A stretch of DNA of 64,000 nucleotides from Bradyrhizobium sp. Leo170 (GCF_004296405.1 NZ_PSRR01000005.1:18945-82944), one strand, 5' to 3'; shown: positions 7,219 through 14,590, counted from the stretch's first letter. Notes: generated from the sequence alone by a model not told the origin. Program-made: numbers and translations.

Positions 7219-8982
7219 TCACACCAGGACGTCTTCGTCCTCGTAGGCAGATCCTGCCGGTTCGGGGTTCATCGACATCAGCGAGACGGCATCGAACACA
7301 GCCATGAGCGGGTCGATCTTTGCGGATCCGCTGGCCGCCTTGGTGATCAGCGTCGCGTTGCCGTTCCGTTCCGCCTTGGCGTTGCCGACAGCCCAGGTCA
7401 TCAGCGCCGATCCTTCGTGGACGAGATCGCCGGCAGCGACTCGGCGCTCGGTATCCTTGATGGCACCGTTCAACTTCCAGCCCTGCGGGATGCCGACGAT
7501 GCGCTCCTTGTCGAGCCCGCGGGCTTCGCTGGTGAGCTCGTCGACGATGGATCCGATGCCGGCGGCGTCCACGGCGATCGCGGCCCCCTCGGCCAGCTTC
7601 CCGGCCTCCTCGGCCAGCTTCCCGGCCTCCTCGATCGTCATCACGATGTCCGCGACGGCCGTGACATCATCACCCGGCCGATCGACGATCTTGAGGGTCT
7701 GTTCCTTCTCAAAATCCTTGAGCTCGGCCGCGATCTGCTTGCGCCGCTCGAGAACGATGGTGTGAGCCCACGCACGGCTCCACAGCAGCCACTTCCTCTT
7801 GGCGATGTCTTCGGAACCGCCAGCGGCCTTCTTCACGCGCCCCAAGACGGCTAGGCCGAGAAGGTCGTCGAGGCCTCCGCCGTCGATACCGACGACAACG
7901 ACCTCGGAACGAGCCAACAGATCCTCGAGCGACGTGACCCGCTCTTTCGACTTGTCCCAGAAATCAGCGCCAGCCCAGCGATCCACTCGCAATTTGGAGC
8001 CGATCGGGACGTTGAGGTGCTTTGCGAGGAAGACGTTGAGCCCGGCCCGGTCACCACGCTGCGCTTCGGCCAGCTTGTCGACCAGCCATTCGGTGAAGAC
8101 CGATTTTTCCAGGTTCGGGTTGGTGATGTAGAAGTTGGCCGGGTCGAGATAGGCCTCGGCCTCGACCATGTCGTCCGGGAATTCGTACAGGACGCCGAAA
8201 CTCTTCGGATCCGTAACCCTACCGTCTCGGATGTCGCGGAAATATTCGAGTTTGGCCAGGAAGACGCCGGCCGGCGGCTCGTCGGAATGCGTCGACAGGT
8301 AGATGACGAAGCCTTCCAGCTTCGAGACCAATCCGCCCGTCGCCTCGCGCAGCATGGCGTCGGCGTTGGCGCGCTTGCCGAAGATCCAGAGCTCGTCGAC
8401 CAGGACGAACGCGGCCTTCTTGCCCGAAACCGTGTCCGTATCGGCCGCGACCACCTTCAGCACCGCATTAGTCACCCGATGCGTGATCTGGCGGAAGTTG
8501 TCCTGGATGTGCAGCAGGTCGCTCAGTTCTTCGTCATGCCGGACCATATCGGCAGCCGGCTTGAACGCGTTGTTGGCGACTTCCAGCGTCGGCGCCAGGA
8601 TCAGGAGTTCAGCCGAATGCCTCCAATTCCTGATCAGCGCCGTGAGCATGATCGCCGCGGCGACCGTCGATTTGCCGTTCTTCTTGCTGATCAGCAGGAA
8701 GAACTCCCGGATCAACCGCTTCGCCTGCTTGTGGTCGTACGCGCCGAAGATGGCGAGCACGAAGTCGAAGACCCACTGTTCGCCAGCCTCGCCAAACGTC
8801 GGCGGCCGCATCCCATCGATCTCCGGATCGAAGATCGGTGTCGCGTCGACGATCTTCAGCGACTTGAAGACCTCAAGAGCGGCATAAGCCTCGTCCGGGA
8901 ACAGCGGCTCGAACGGGACCAGGCTCTCGCCGGCGATAATCCTCCGCTGCCAATCGATGCACGCCGTCGACCAGTGCTTCAT
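7219..8982 (-). CDS. terL: Terminase large subunit (HK97-like)
   Basis: This 587-residue packaging motor has an ATPase half with Walker A LLISKKNGKST (~95-105) and Walker B AFVLVDELWIFG (~190-201). Its motif III-like segment is IYLSTHSDEPPAG. The nuclease half has the acidic cluster VVVGIDGGGLDD (~360-371) and a later AIAVDAAGIGSI. Such proteins cut concatemeric DNA and drive it into the head through the portal. The gene lies 2 bases after terS. A perfect 21-bp tandem duplication (7591-7632) gives EEAGKLA twice in a surface-like helix. Confidence 0.92.
   Translation of the reverse strand: MKHWSTACIDWQRRIIAGESLVPFEPLFPDEAYAALEVFKSLKIVDATPIFDPEIDGMRPPTFGEAGEQWVFDFVLAIFGAYDHKQAKRLIREFFLLISKKNGKSTVAAAIMLTALIRNWRHSAELLILAPTLEVANNAFKPAADMVRHDEELSDLLHIQDNFRQITHRVTNAVLKVVAADTDTVSGKKAAFVLVDELWIFGKRANADAMLREATGGLVSKLEGFVIYLSTHSDEPPAGVFLAKLEYFRDIRDGRVTDPKSFGVLYEFPDDMVEAEAYLDPANFYITNPNLEKSVFTEWLVDKLAEAQRGDRAGLNVFLAKHLNVPIGSKLRVDRWAGADFWDKSKERVTSLEDLLARSEVVVVGIDGGGLDDLLGLAVLGRVKKAAGGSEDIAKRKWLLWSRAWAHTIVLERRKQIAAELKDFEKEQTLKIVDRPGDDVTAVADIVMTIEEAGKLAEEAGKLAEGAAIAVDAAGIGSIVDELTSEARGLDKERIVGIPQGWKLNGAIKDTERRVAAGDLVHEGSALMTWAVGNAKAERNGNATLITKAASGSAKIDPLMAVFDAVSLMSMNPEPAGSAYEDEDVLV
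7591..7632. repeat. 21-bp perfect tandem duplication inside terL
   Basis: Two identical 21-bp copies, 7591-7611 and 7612-7632, encode EEAGKLA-EEAGKLA and keep the frame. Identity at every base suggests a recent slippage event. Confidence 0.9.
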
Positions 8983-8984
8983 GA

Positions 8985-9482
8985 TCAGCCGGCGTCGTTG
9001 TTGACCACCAGCTTAGGCGGCTCAGGCGGTGCGAACTTCCCGACCACAGCCTGCGCGGCCTGCTTCCGCTGTTCCTTCTTGCCCAGTTTCTCCGGCGCCG
9101 GCTCCTTGGCCTCGGGTGCGGCCTTGGCACCGCGAGCATTGACCGCGGCCGCGGCACCGGAAGCCCGGCCCATGTCGTCGAGCCGCTTGATCGCCGAGGT
9201 GTTCTTCGCCTTGGCCGCCTCGAACAGCAGGTTGATCACCTCTCGGCGCCGGTTCGCGTAACCGCTTGCGAGCTCTTCGGGGCAATGCTTGCGCATCGTG
9301 TCGACATCAACGCCCAGGGATCTCGCGATCGTCGCGTCGGACTCGCCGCAGAACTTCATCCGCTCGATCGTCGTCCGCTCATCGACCGATGGCTTCCATG
9401 CGGGACGGCCGCCAACCTTTTTCAGCGCCGGCTTCTTTCGCGAGCGAGCACGCTTTTTCCCGTCAGTCGTTTTTTCGGTCAT
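8985..9482 (-). CDS. terS: Terminase small subunit
   Basis: This 165-residue protein starts at ATG 9482; a longer reading to 9698 runs through low-complexity DNA. A basic tail (KKRARSRKKPALKKVGGRP) is followed by a helix-turn-helix: ERTTIERMKFCGESDATIARSLGVDVDTMRKHCPEEL. Then come an oligomerisation helix and an Ala/Pro/Glu-rich tail. The HTH and the position directly before terL support the DNA-recognition subunit of the packaging enzyme. Confidence 0.8.
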   Translation of the reverse strand: MTEKTTDGKKRARSRKKPALKKVGGRPAWKPSVDERTTIERMKFCGESDATIARSLGVDVDTMRKHCPEELASGYANRRREVINLLFEAAKAKNTSAIKRLDDMGRASGAAAAVNARGAKAAPEAKEPAPEKLGKKEQRKQAAQAVVGKFAPPEPPKLVVNNDAG

Positions 9483-9953
9483 TTTGCGATTTCCGGAGAA
9501 ATTTTCGGTCGCCCCAAAAAAATTGTGCGGATGCGACCCCAAGCGGTCCCAGGTCCTGTCGGCTTTCGGGAATTCAAGCCCCCCTGCCCCCCTCCCCGAG
9601 GTCTGACGGTAGGGGGTGGGCTGGCGTGCTGGCTGGCTTGGCCATGGCGTTGCGGGTTGGCTTGCCCGACCATGTCCGGCGGCGCCGCCCTGCCGCAACT
9701 TGCTGGCGTTGCCTTGCTGGCTTGTGTGCTAGGTGGTGACCGGTTGACGTGGCGGACTACTCGCCATCTTCCGGGTACAGGGCCGCATGGTGCGGAGCGC
9801 TATCGCTTGGCAGGCAATCCCATATGTCGGCGCTGCAGCGCTCAACCCGGATGACAGGCAGGATAACCACGGTTGCCGGTTCGGTGCTGGCTGGCGCCGC
9901 GCGCGCCTCGCCACTAGCTCGAGGGCCCAACGCGACGACGTCGCCCATGTGCG
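9483..9953. other. No gene recognised; GC-rich low-complexity stretch
   Basis: This region is rich in GGCTTG and GGCTGGC words. Open frames exist on both strands but have the composition of noncoding DNA. It probably includes the leader of the packaging operon. No clear promoter is visible. Confidence 0.4.
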
Positions 9954-10220
9954 CTACCGCTCCGCCTTGCCACGGGCAAAGGCGACCATGGCTGCAACGG
10001 TGCCGAGTGCGACGACTTGGCCACGCCGGGCACGGCGCCAGCGCTTCGCTACTCGCCATGTCCCGATGGCTTGGCTTGGCGCAGGGTCGCCAGTCAGCAG
10101 CGTGGCGGATTCCTCAATCTCGATTATCGGCCGGCCGAACCAACCGCACCGCAAGCGCGCGTTGCCGGTTGGGCGCCACGTTCCTGTGATTGGTGCCGCT
10201 GCATTGGGCGGGTTGGCCAT
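9954..10220 (-). CDS. Small basic protein, unknown function
   Basis: The 88-residue frame has a plausible fold pattern: PITGTWRPTGNARLRCGWFGRPIIEIEE, then a basic helix KRWRRARRGQVVALGTVAAMVAF. The arrangement W-x-x-T-x-x-x-RLR-x-x-W-F-G, followed by a strand ending E-E, is common in small phage proteins encoded next to terminase genes. No good ribosome site precedes the start. Competing frames cover the same DNA, so the call is tentative. Confidence 0.4.
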   Translation of the reverse strand: MANPPNAAAPITGTWRPTGNARLRCGWFGRPIIEIEESATLLTGDPAPSQAIGTWRVAKRWRRARRGQVVALGTVAAMVAFARGKAER

Positions 10221-10240
10221 GGTGCACCGTTGACATGCGA

Positions 10241-10271
10241 AACCCGCCGAGACCTTTCGGCCTGGCGGGTT
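10241..10271. other. 8-bp inverted repeat downstream of the accessory/packaging divide
   Basis: AACCCGCC (10241-10248) pairs with GGCGGGTT (10264-10271), with a second small hairpin in the loop. On the minus strand it is followed by TTTCGC. It could be a weak terminator for transcription leaving the 10.4-kb region leftward. Confidence 0.35.
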
Positions 10272-10452
10272 GCCCGTGGTGACAATCCTTCACTGTTCCC
10301 GCTCTGAATCGGAAAACGAGTCGGCTGTCAAATCGATGGCGCGGCGCTCGTCCGTTGATAGTCGCGCTCCGCCGGCTTGCCGCGACTCAAATCTGTGATA
10401 GGTCCGCCTAGTGCGGGCTAGCCCGGAAACGTCACAGCGGAGTGAGAACGGC

Positions 10453-10773
10453 ATGGCGAAGAAAAGCGCGACAAAACCGGCTGACGTCCGGGCGCCACAG
10501 AAACGCGATTTTGCAACTGGCGATGCCTCACAGCGAATCAACGGGGCTGAATTCGTCGCGTGGCAGGAACGGCTGGGCCTTTCCAACAATGCGGCGGCGC
10601 GCGCCATCTTCGCGTCACCCAACTCGATCGCGACCTACCGCACCCTGGGCGCCGGCCCTGACGTTGCGCTGCGCTGCAGGGCCGTGGAGCTCGGCATCTC
10701 CACCGGCGACAGCTGGCAATTCATTGAACGGGCTGCGAAATTGCTGGCGCAGTACCGTGCGCTGCATCCCTGA
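10453..10773 (+). CDS. Helix-turn-helix protein, possible phage regulator
   Basis: The protein has 106 residues, starting at ATG 10453 after GGAGTGAG. A Lys-rich N-terminus precedes GAEFVAWQERLGLSNNAAARAIFASPNSIATYRTLGA, which has the spacing of a Cro/CI-type HTH, then a C-terminal helix. It is the first plus-strand gene of the accessory block and could control it. A similar but distinct HTH protein is encoded at 18892-19239. It lacks a cleavage or oligomerisation domain, so it is not a classic CI repressor. Confidence 0.6.
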   Translation: MAKKSATKPADVRAPQKRDFATGDASQRINGAEFVAWQERLGLSNNAAARAIFASPNSIATYRTLGAGPDVALRCRAVELGISTGDSWQFIERAAKLLAQYRALHP

Positions 10774-10830
10774 TTTGTGACGCTGCATCGACTTTTTTCG
10801 GACAATCGTCACTTTTTTGCGTTTTGCCTA

Positions 10831-10858
10831 TTGACGCGGCCGGCCGTTGCTGTATGGT
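10831..10858 (+). promoter_or_regulatory. Sigma70-type promoter of the accessory operon
   Basis: TTGACG (10831-10836) and TATGGT (10853-10858) are spaced 16 bp apart. Transcription would start near 10865, so the first copy of the repeated hairpin element (10872-10885) would form the very 5' end of the message. Confidence 0.55.
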
Positions 10859-10871
10859 GTCCTCACTGGAC

Positions 10872-10885
10872 GCGCAATTGTGCGC
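10872..10885 (+). promoter_or_regulatory. Motif A copy 1: hairpin element before a start codon
   Basis: GCGCA-ATTG-TGCGC forms a 5-bp stem with a 4-base loop. It lies 21 nt before the start at 10907 and just ahead of AAAAGGG. Confidence 0.7.
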
Positions 10886-10906
10886 AACCGAAAAGGGAAA
10901 ATGACC

Positions 10907-11086
10907 ATGGCCGTCATCAAGACCAAAGACCTTCCGCCCTGCCCCGACTTCACCCAAGGACTCGGCACCGTCGGTTATCTCGAAATGCTCTGCCGCAACA
11001 TCGAGGAGGAACAGAAGGTTAAGCCGGCCGCTCCGCAGCCCGCGCAGCCGGAAGCCAACCCGCTCTGGATTTTCGGAATCAAGTGA
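10907..11086 (+). CDS. 59-residue protein, unknown function
   Basis: The protein starts at ATG 10907; ATG 10901 is too near the GGGA site. It begins AVIKTKDLPPCPDFTQGLGTVGYLEMLCRNIEEEQ, followed by a Pro-rich linker and the C-terminal tag NPLWIFGIK. No known domain is visible. It is the first gene of the motif A operon. Confidence 0.6.
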   Translation: MAVIKTKDLPPCPDFTQGLGTVGYLEMLCRNIEEEQKVKPAAPQPAQPEANPLWIFGIK

Positions 11087-11094
11087 GGACTACC

Positions 11095-11117
11095 GGCGCG
11101 GCCGACATGGCCGCGCC
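11095..11117 (+). other. Intergenic hairpin, 9-bp stem, 5-base loop
   Basis: GGCGCGGCC, loop GACAT, GGCCGCGCC lies nine bases after the stop codon. It is one of a series of stop-proximal hairpins with 5-base loops in this operon. No T run follows. Confidence 0.6.
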
Positions 11118-11153
11118 TCCCTGCCAACCCGGCAACTCGATAGGACAACCAAC

Positions 11154-11240
11154 ATGCTCGGCAACGTCTTGGGCGCAATCCTCGCCCTATCCCTGACCGT
11201 CGGACCAGTTGTCGCCATCCTGCTGCGCATTCCAGTCTAA
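11154..11240 (+). CDS. 28-residue single-membrane-segment microprotein
   Basis: The frame encodes MLGNVLGAILALSLTVGP then VVAILLRIPV. It has one long hydrophobic helix and almost no charge. An AGGA site lies ten bases upstream. A short transmembrane peptide in a phage accessory operon may act on the host envelope or exclude other phages, but nothing here proves a function. Confidence 0.5.
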   Translation: MLGNVLGAILALSLTVGPVVAILLRIPV

Positions 11241-11249
11241 GCACAGTCC

Positions 11250-11268
11250 GCGCCGATAGAGTCGGCGC
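11250..11268 (+). other. Intergenic hairpin, 7-bp stem, 5-base loop
   Basis: GCGCCGA, loop TAGAG, TCGGCGC follows the stop of the 28-residue frame by ten bases and precedes motif A copy 2. Confidence 0.55.
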
Positions 11269-11278
11269 CGCTACTCCC

Positions 11279-11292
11279 GCGCGATTGTGCGC
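11279..11292 (+). promoter_or_regulatory. Motif A copy 2
   Basis: GCGCG-ATTG-TGCGC (closing pair G-U) lies 17 nt before the start at 11310. Confidence 0.7.
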
Positions 11293-11309
11293 AACTGAAA
11301 AGGCAGACC

Positions 11310-11381
11310 ATGAAAGACTTTTTGCTTTTCCTCGCCTTCGCCAGCGTCGGCACGTTTGTAATCGTCGCGTGCTGTCTCTGA
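11310..11381 (+). CDS. 23-residue membrane microprotein
   Basis: The frame encodes MKDFLLFLAFASVGTF then VIVACCL, a single hydrophobic helix ending in two cysteines. It is the only frame between motif A copy 2 and the next hairpin, and motif A sits at the standard distance before its ATG. That supports real translation in spite of its size. Confidence 0.5.
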   Translation: MKDFLLFLAFASVGTFVIVACCL

Positions 11382-11393
11382 CGATTTGCAGCC

Positions 11394-11416
11394 TATGCCG
11401 TGCGCGCCACGGCATA
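11394..11416 (+). other. Intergenic hairpin, 9-bp stem, 5-base loop
   Basis: TATGCCGTG, loop CGCGC, CACGGCATA. The flanking bases (GCAGCC before, ACCGGCAA and CGCCGAA after) match those around the hairpin at 12364-12388, although the stems differ with compensating changes. Confidence 0.65.
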
Positions 11417-11436
11417 ACCGGCAAATCGCCGAACCC

Positions 11437-11450
11437 GCGCAACAGTGCGC
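11437..11450 (+). promoter_or_regulatory. Motif A copy 3
   Basis: GCGCA-ACAG-TGCGC lies 22 nt before the DUF932 start at 11473. The loop differs from ATTG while the stem is kept. Confidence 0.7.
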
Positions 11451-11472
11451 AAACAAAAAGGAAGTATCTGCA

Positions 11473-12351
11473 ATGACCGTCTACACCTCAACCGCCCGTT
11501 TCGATGGCTCCGCCCGCGCCCTGTCTGAGGATGAATTGCGCAAGCTGGCGCCGTCTGTTTTCGCGGTCGACGCGCACCATTCGCGTTCTGATCGTTTCCA
11601 GCCTATTCCGACTTTCGACGTGCTGCGCGCATTGATGAAAGAGGGTTTCCAGCCCGTCGGCGCAAAGCAGAGTGTTGCCCGGATCGATGATCGCCGCGAC
11701 TTCACAAAGCACCTCATCCGCTTGCGCCGTCTCGACAACGCCGCGACGTATTCGGTTGGCGATACCGTCTGTGAAATCCTCCTCAAAAACGCCAATGACG
11801 GAACGTCCGCCTATGACTTGATCGCAGGCCTTTTCCGTGTTCGTTGCCTTAACAGCCTCGTCGCGCAAGTCGGCACCGTCGACTCCGTCAAAGTCCGGCA
11901 TACCGGCACCGCCCAGGATGTAGCGCACAAGGTGATTGATGGAACCTACCGTGTTCTCGGCGAGGCACAGAAGGCACTCGCGGCGCCACAGGACTGGGCG
12001 CGCCTGGCTCTCGACCGCGACGAAAAGCAGGCACTCGCGGAAGCCGCGCACGTTCTGCGCTTTGGTGACGCGGAAGGCGAAACCAATACGCCGATCCAGC
12101 CGGAACAACTGCTCCGCCCGCGTCGGCGGGATGACGTGTCGCCGGACCTTTGGACCACGTTCAACGTGGTGCAGGAAAACGTCATTCGTGGCGGACTTAC
12201 GGCGCGCGGCCGTGATGCCAACAATCGCCCGCGCCGCGTCACGACTCGCGCCGTCAACGGTATCGACCAAGACGTGAAACTAAACCGCGCGCTTTTCACC
12301 CTCGCGGCCAAGATGGCCGAATTGAAGGGCGCCGCACCGCTCGCCGCCTAA
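11473..12351 (+). CDS. DUF932 family phage/plasmid protein
   Basis: This 292-residue protein has the hallmarks of the DUF932 family found on phages and plasmids. They include an early ...FDVLRALMKEGFQPVGAKQS segment, a middle DFTKHLIRLRR, the SVGDTVCEILLKNANDGTSAYDL segment, and a Cys-containing FRVRCLNSLV. The biochemical role of the family is unknown; links to DNA replication or modification have been proposed. An AAAAGGAAG site follows motif A and precedes ATG 11473. Confidence 0.8.
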   Translation: MTVYTSTARFDGSARALSEDELRKLAPSVFAVDAHHSRSDRFQPIPTFDVLRALMKEGFQPVGAKQSVARIDDRRDFTKHLIRLRRLDNAATYSVGDTVCEILLKNANDGTSAYDLIAGLFRVRCLNSLVAQVGTVDSVKVRHTGTAQDVAHKVIDGTYRVLGEAQKALAAPQDWARLALDRDEKQALAEAAHVLRFGDAEGETNTPIQPEQLLRPRRRDDVSPDLWTTFNVVQENVIRGGLTARGRDANNRPRRVTTRAVNGIDQDVKLNRALFTLAAKMAELKGAAPLAA

Positions 12352-12363
12352 GCGATTGCAGCC

Positions 12364-12388
12364 CATGCCCGGGCTTGTCCCGGGCATG
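12364..12388 (+). other. Intergenic hairpin, 10-bp stem, 5-base loop
   Basis: CATGCCCGGG, loop CTTGT, CCCGGGCATG lies 12 bases after the DUF932 stop. It shares flanks with the hairpin at 11394-11416. There is no T run, so any termination would need another factor. Confidence 0.7.
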
Positions 12389-12407
12389 ACCGGCAACCGC
12401 CGAAACT

Positions 12408-12421
12408 GCGCAATTGTGCGC
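12408..12421 (+). promoter_or_regulatory. Motif A copy 4
   Basis: GCGCA-ATTG-TGCGC lies 23 nt before the start at 12445. Confidence 0.7.
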
Positions 12422-12444
12422 AACCATCAAAAGGAAACCGAGCT

Positions 12445-12549
12445 ATGAAGTATCCTCGCCACGATTCCGACCGCAAGCCGATTGACAAGCGGACTCGCCG
12501 CGCCGCGGTCCGCTTCGGAAAACGCGCCTTTCTGAATTCGTGCATCTGA
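12445..12549 (+). CDS. 34-residue Arg/Lys-rich microprotein
   Basis: The frame encodes MKYPRHDSDRKPIDKRTR then RAAVRFGKRAFLNSCI. It is strongly basic, possibly nucleic-acid or ribosome binding. Motif A and AAAAGGAAA lie at the usual distance upstream. The family is unknown. Confidence 0.5.
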   Translation: MKYPRHDSDRKPIDKRTRRAAVRFGKRAFLNSCI

Positions 12550-12559
12550 AACGTCCACC

Positions 12560-12787
12560 ATGCTTGATCTTTCCCATATCCTTCTCGGTGAGACTGCAAT
12601 CCTCCGCTTTCCCACCAAACGCCAAGCCACTGCATTGGCTAGAGCACGCGGCTGGAATGCTCATGATGTCATGCAGGCCTTCAACCGGTTCAGCGTGTTT
12701 TGGGTTGTGGGGGAACGCCTGAACGATCGCATTCGGCTTGCGGCAAGGGAAGGAACCGAAACTGTCTCTTATGGAAAGTCAAGCTAG
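12560..12787 (+). CDS. 75-residue protein, unknown function
   Basis: The sequence MLDLSHILLGETAILRF then PTKRQATALARARGWNAHDV, with a later RFSVFWVVGERLNDRIRLAA, looks like a small folded alpha/beta protein. It starts ten bases after the preceding stop and lacks its own motif A, so it is probably co-translated with the basic microprotein. Confidence 0.5.
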   Translation: MLDLSHILLGETAILRFPTKRQATALARARGWNAHDVMQAFNRFSVFWVVGERLNDRIRLAAREGTETVSYGKSS

Positions 12788-12803
12788 CTAGGACGTTGCG
12801 ACA

Positions 12804-12824
12804 CTGCCCGGCATGACCGGGCAG
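12804..12824 (+). other. Intergenic hairpin, 8-bp stem, 5-base loop
   Basis: CTGCCCGG, loop CATGA, CCGGGCAG lies 16 bases after a stop codon. It is another member of the stop-proximal hairpin series. Confidence 0.6.
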
Positions 12825-12847
12825 CACGGAACGCCCAGCGTACCAAT

Positions 12848-12861
12848 GCGCGATTGTGCGC
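12848..12861 (+). promoter_or_regulatory. Motif A copy 5
   Basis: GCGCG-ATTG-TGCGC lies 24 nt before the start at 12886. Confidence 0.7.
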
Positions 12862-12885
12862 AATTCAGAAAAGGAAGCTTAGACC

Positions 12886-13863
12886 ATGCAACAGATTGAT
12901 TTGATCGCAGCGAAGGCGGCCAAGGCAACCGAGCGGCGCACATTGGCAATTCTCGCCTATGATAACGCGTGCGCCGAACCCGACAGTGCAAACTGGCGCG
13001 CGGTCGCTGATTTGCTCCGCCTCGCCTTGCCCAACGCAAAAGCAGGATCCGCCGCGCCCAAGATCCTGGAACCGGAAACGGATCCACGCTTTGCGCAATG
13101 GGCGGACTACGTCATTCCGCAGAGCGTCAGCGCGAAGCGTCTCGGCAAGTCGCCTGTTATCGTGGTGACGTTCGCCGATGGTGAGACGGTACGGGCACCC
13201 GCGGTTTCCCTGCCCGGCAAGCCGGTCAATATCGGGCGCGGCTTGCGCGTCGCCATCGCGTTCTATCAGTGCCGTATCGCGACGCGGTGCGGCGGCAACT
13301 CCGATTATTCGGCATGCATCACGGTGCCGGAATTTGTCACCGTTACATGCGAAACGACAGAAACCGAATACGACGCTGCGCAGTGCAACGCCAAGTCGGC
13401 GAAGTGGCGTCGCGGGACTTTCGACGCCAGCGCAGCCATTGCGGAGTCGGCCAGCTACCCCGACGAAACAGAGGACGGCGCTTTGACGCGCGCTGATTTC
13501 GTCAAGGCGTCGTACCGGCTGGCCGTGTCGCGGCTGCGCCTTGCAGAATTGCCGGAAGGCGCCGACGCTCGCCCGCTTCAATACCAGATTGAAGAATGCG
13601 AGTTGCGCTTGGCCGGCTGGACTCCGCTGCAGATCAGGGCGAGGTGGCGGGCGCGCGAAGATGCCGAGCGGGAAGCGGAGCGCCTGGCCGCAGAGGCGGC
13701 GCACGATGCCGAGCACGCGGACCATGCCTCTCCCCCGGTTGTAACTTCATTCAAGGTGAACCAAGCATTTCTCTCGACATCGAGGCTTACCCTTGTCGCC
13801 AGCAATGCCCAGGTTGCGCCCTCGCCCCGTTCCAACTGCATCCTGCGGATTGCGGCGGCATGA
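12886..13863 (+). CDS. 325-residue protein, unknown function
   Basis: The start ATG 12886 follows AAAAGGAAG. The N-terminal ~55 residues are helical. Residues ~60-165 look beta-rich (SPVIVVTFADGETVRAPAVS, GLRVAIAFYQCRIATRC). The C-terminal third is highly charged and coiled-coil-like (RARWRAREDAEREAERLAAEAAHDAEHADH). The stop overlaps the start of the zinc microprotein (ATGA). I do not recognise the family. Confidence 0.65.
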   Translation: MQQIDLIAAKAAKATERRTLAILAYDNACAEPDSANWRAVADLLRLALPNAKAGSAAPKILEPETDPRFAQWADYVIPQSVSAKRLGKSPVIVVTFADGETVRAPAVSLPGKPVNIGRGLRVAIAFYQCRIATRCGGNSDYSACITVPEFVTVTCETTETEYDAAQCNAKSAKWRRGTFDASAAIAESASYPDETEDGALTRADFVKASYRLAVSRLRLAELPEGADARPLQYQIEECELRLAGWTPLQIRARWRAREDAEREAERLAAEAAHDAEHADHASPPVVTSFKVNQAFLSTSRLTLVASNAQVAPSPRSNCILRIAAA

Positions 13864-13967
13864 CGCGCAAACCCAAATCCCGCAAGTCCCGCTGCCCGTA
13901 CTGCCGTCAGTTGCGGCCGTTCTATTTGATCGCCCGCCATATCGAACAATGCGAGGCTCTACGCTAG
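13860..13967 (+). CDS. 35-residue zinc-finger-like microprotein
   Basis: The start overlaps the previous stop as ATGA. A basic head (MTRKPKSRKSR) is followed by CPYC, ten residues later by ARH and then QC. That gives a C-x2-C-x11-H-x4-C layout able to bind one zinc ion. Translational coupling and intact spacing argue that it is expressed. It is possibly a nucleic-acid-binding accessory factor. Confidence 0.55.
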   Translation: MTRKPKSRKSRCPYCRQLRPFYLIARHIEQCEALR

Positions 13968-13973
13968 AGCCTC
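13953..13973 (+). other. Hairpin spanning the stop codon of the zinc microprotein gene
   Basis: GAGGCTCTA, loop CGC, TAGAGCCTC begins inside the last codons (13953) and ends five bases after the stop. Motif B copy 1 follows directly. Confidence 0.6.
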
Positions 13974-13974
13974 C

Positions 13975-13989
13975 GCTACGGTTGATTTT
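13975..13989 (+). repeat. Motif B copy 1
   Basis: GCTACGGTTGATTTT lies directly after a stop-spanning hairpin, six bases before motif A copy 6. Confidence 0.6.
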
Positions 13990-13994
13990 GTCGC

Positions 13995-14008
13995 GCGCGA
14001 TCGCGCGT
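13995..14008 (+). promoter_or_regulatory. Motif A copy 6
   Basis: GCGCG-ATCG-CGCGT lies 22 nt before the GTG start at 14031. The loop-closing pair is now G-C and the outer pair G-U: sequence changes that keep the stem. Confidence 0.65.
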
Positions 14009-14030
14009 AACCGGAAAGGAACCTCAACAA

Positions 14031-14561
14031 GTGCCGACTCCATACACAGAAGATGCCTATTCCTATCGTGTCGATTTCGCCTCTCGCGTCATCGCCACCG
14101 GCCGCAACGCAACGCGGTCATTCGATACCTGCTTTGAAATGCACGACGGAAACGCCGTTGCGGTGGCGCTCTACCGCCGCTCGCGGCGCAATCCGAAACT
14201 GCGCGGCAACCTGTTTCGATATCTCGGAAGGGATAACTTGGTTGCGCTGGCGTATCGCGAGCGCCGCCGGCCAACCCGCGCGCTTGCGGAATGGGCGGCT
14301 CAACTCCGCGCCGCCGGCCGCGCGGATTTTGATAAGATGATGGCCGCTGTTGAAGCCGAGAGAGCGGCGAAACGCGAACGCGCTATCGCCGCGGGGTATT
14401 CCCTGCACGAAATTGAACCGTATTGGTTCGTTTTCAAGCGGCCGGATGGCAGTCTGGGCGATCACAAGCGACACGTCGAATCCGATGTTTACTATGATGC
14501 CTGCAGCGACCTTGAGCGCCTCGCCGTGCCCGAGCGGGCCCAATCCAGCACCGTGGCCTGA
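14031..14561 (+). CDS. 176-residue protein, unknown function
   Basis: The start is GTG 14031 after GGAAAGGAA. An N-terminal beta-rich part (YSYRVDFASRVIATG, DGNAVAVALYRRSRR) is followed by a helical Ala/Arg-rich centre and a C-terminal YWFVFKRPDGSLGDHKRHVE segment. It may be a small nucleotide- or nucleic-acid-binding protein, but no motif decides this. Confidence 0.6.
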   Translation: MPTPYTEDAYSYRVDFASRVIATGRNATRSFDTCFEMHDGNAVAVALYRRSRRNPKLRGNLFRYLGRDNLVALAYRERRRPTRALAEWAAQLRAAGRADFDKMMAAVEAERAAKRERAIAAGYSLHEIEPYWFVFKRPDGSLGDHKRHVESDVYYDACSDLERLAVPERAQSSTVA

Positions 14562-14566
14562 GAGCC

Positions 14567-14581
14567 GGCTACGTCTGATTT
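14567..14581 (+). repeat. Motif B copy 2
   Basis: GGCTACGTCTGATTT begins five bases after the TGA at 14561. Confidence 0.55.
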
Positions 14582-14590
14582 GCCGTTGAT

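Noticed and set aside
10872..10885. Motif A as a set of separate promoters or DNA operators
   Set aside because: Only copy 1 lies by a promoter. The others have no -35/-10 boxes at fixed distance, whereas all have a fixed place before the ribosome site, so an RNA role fits better.
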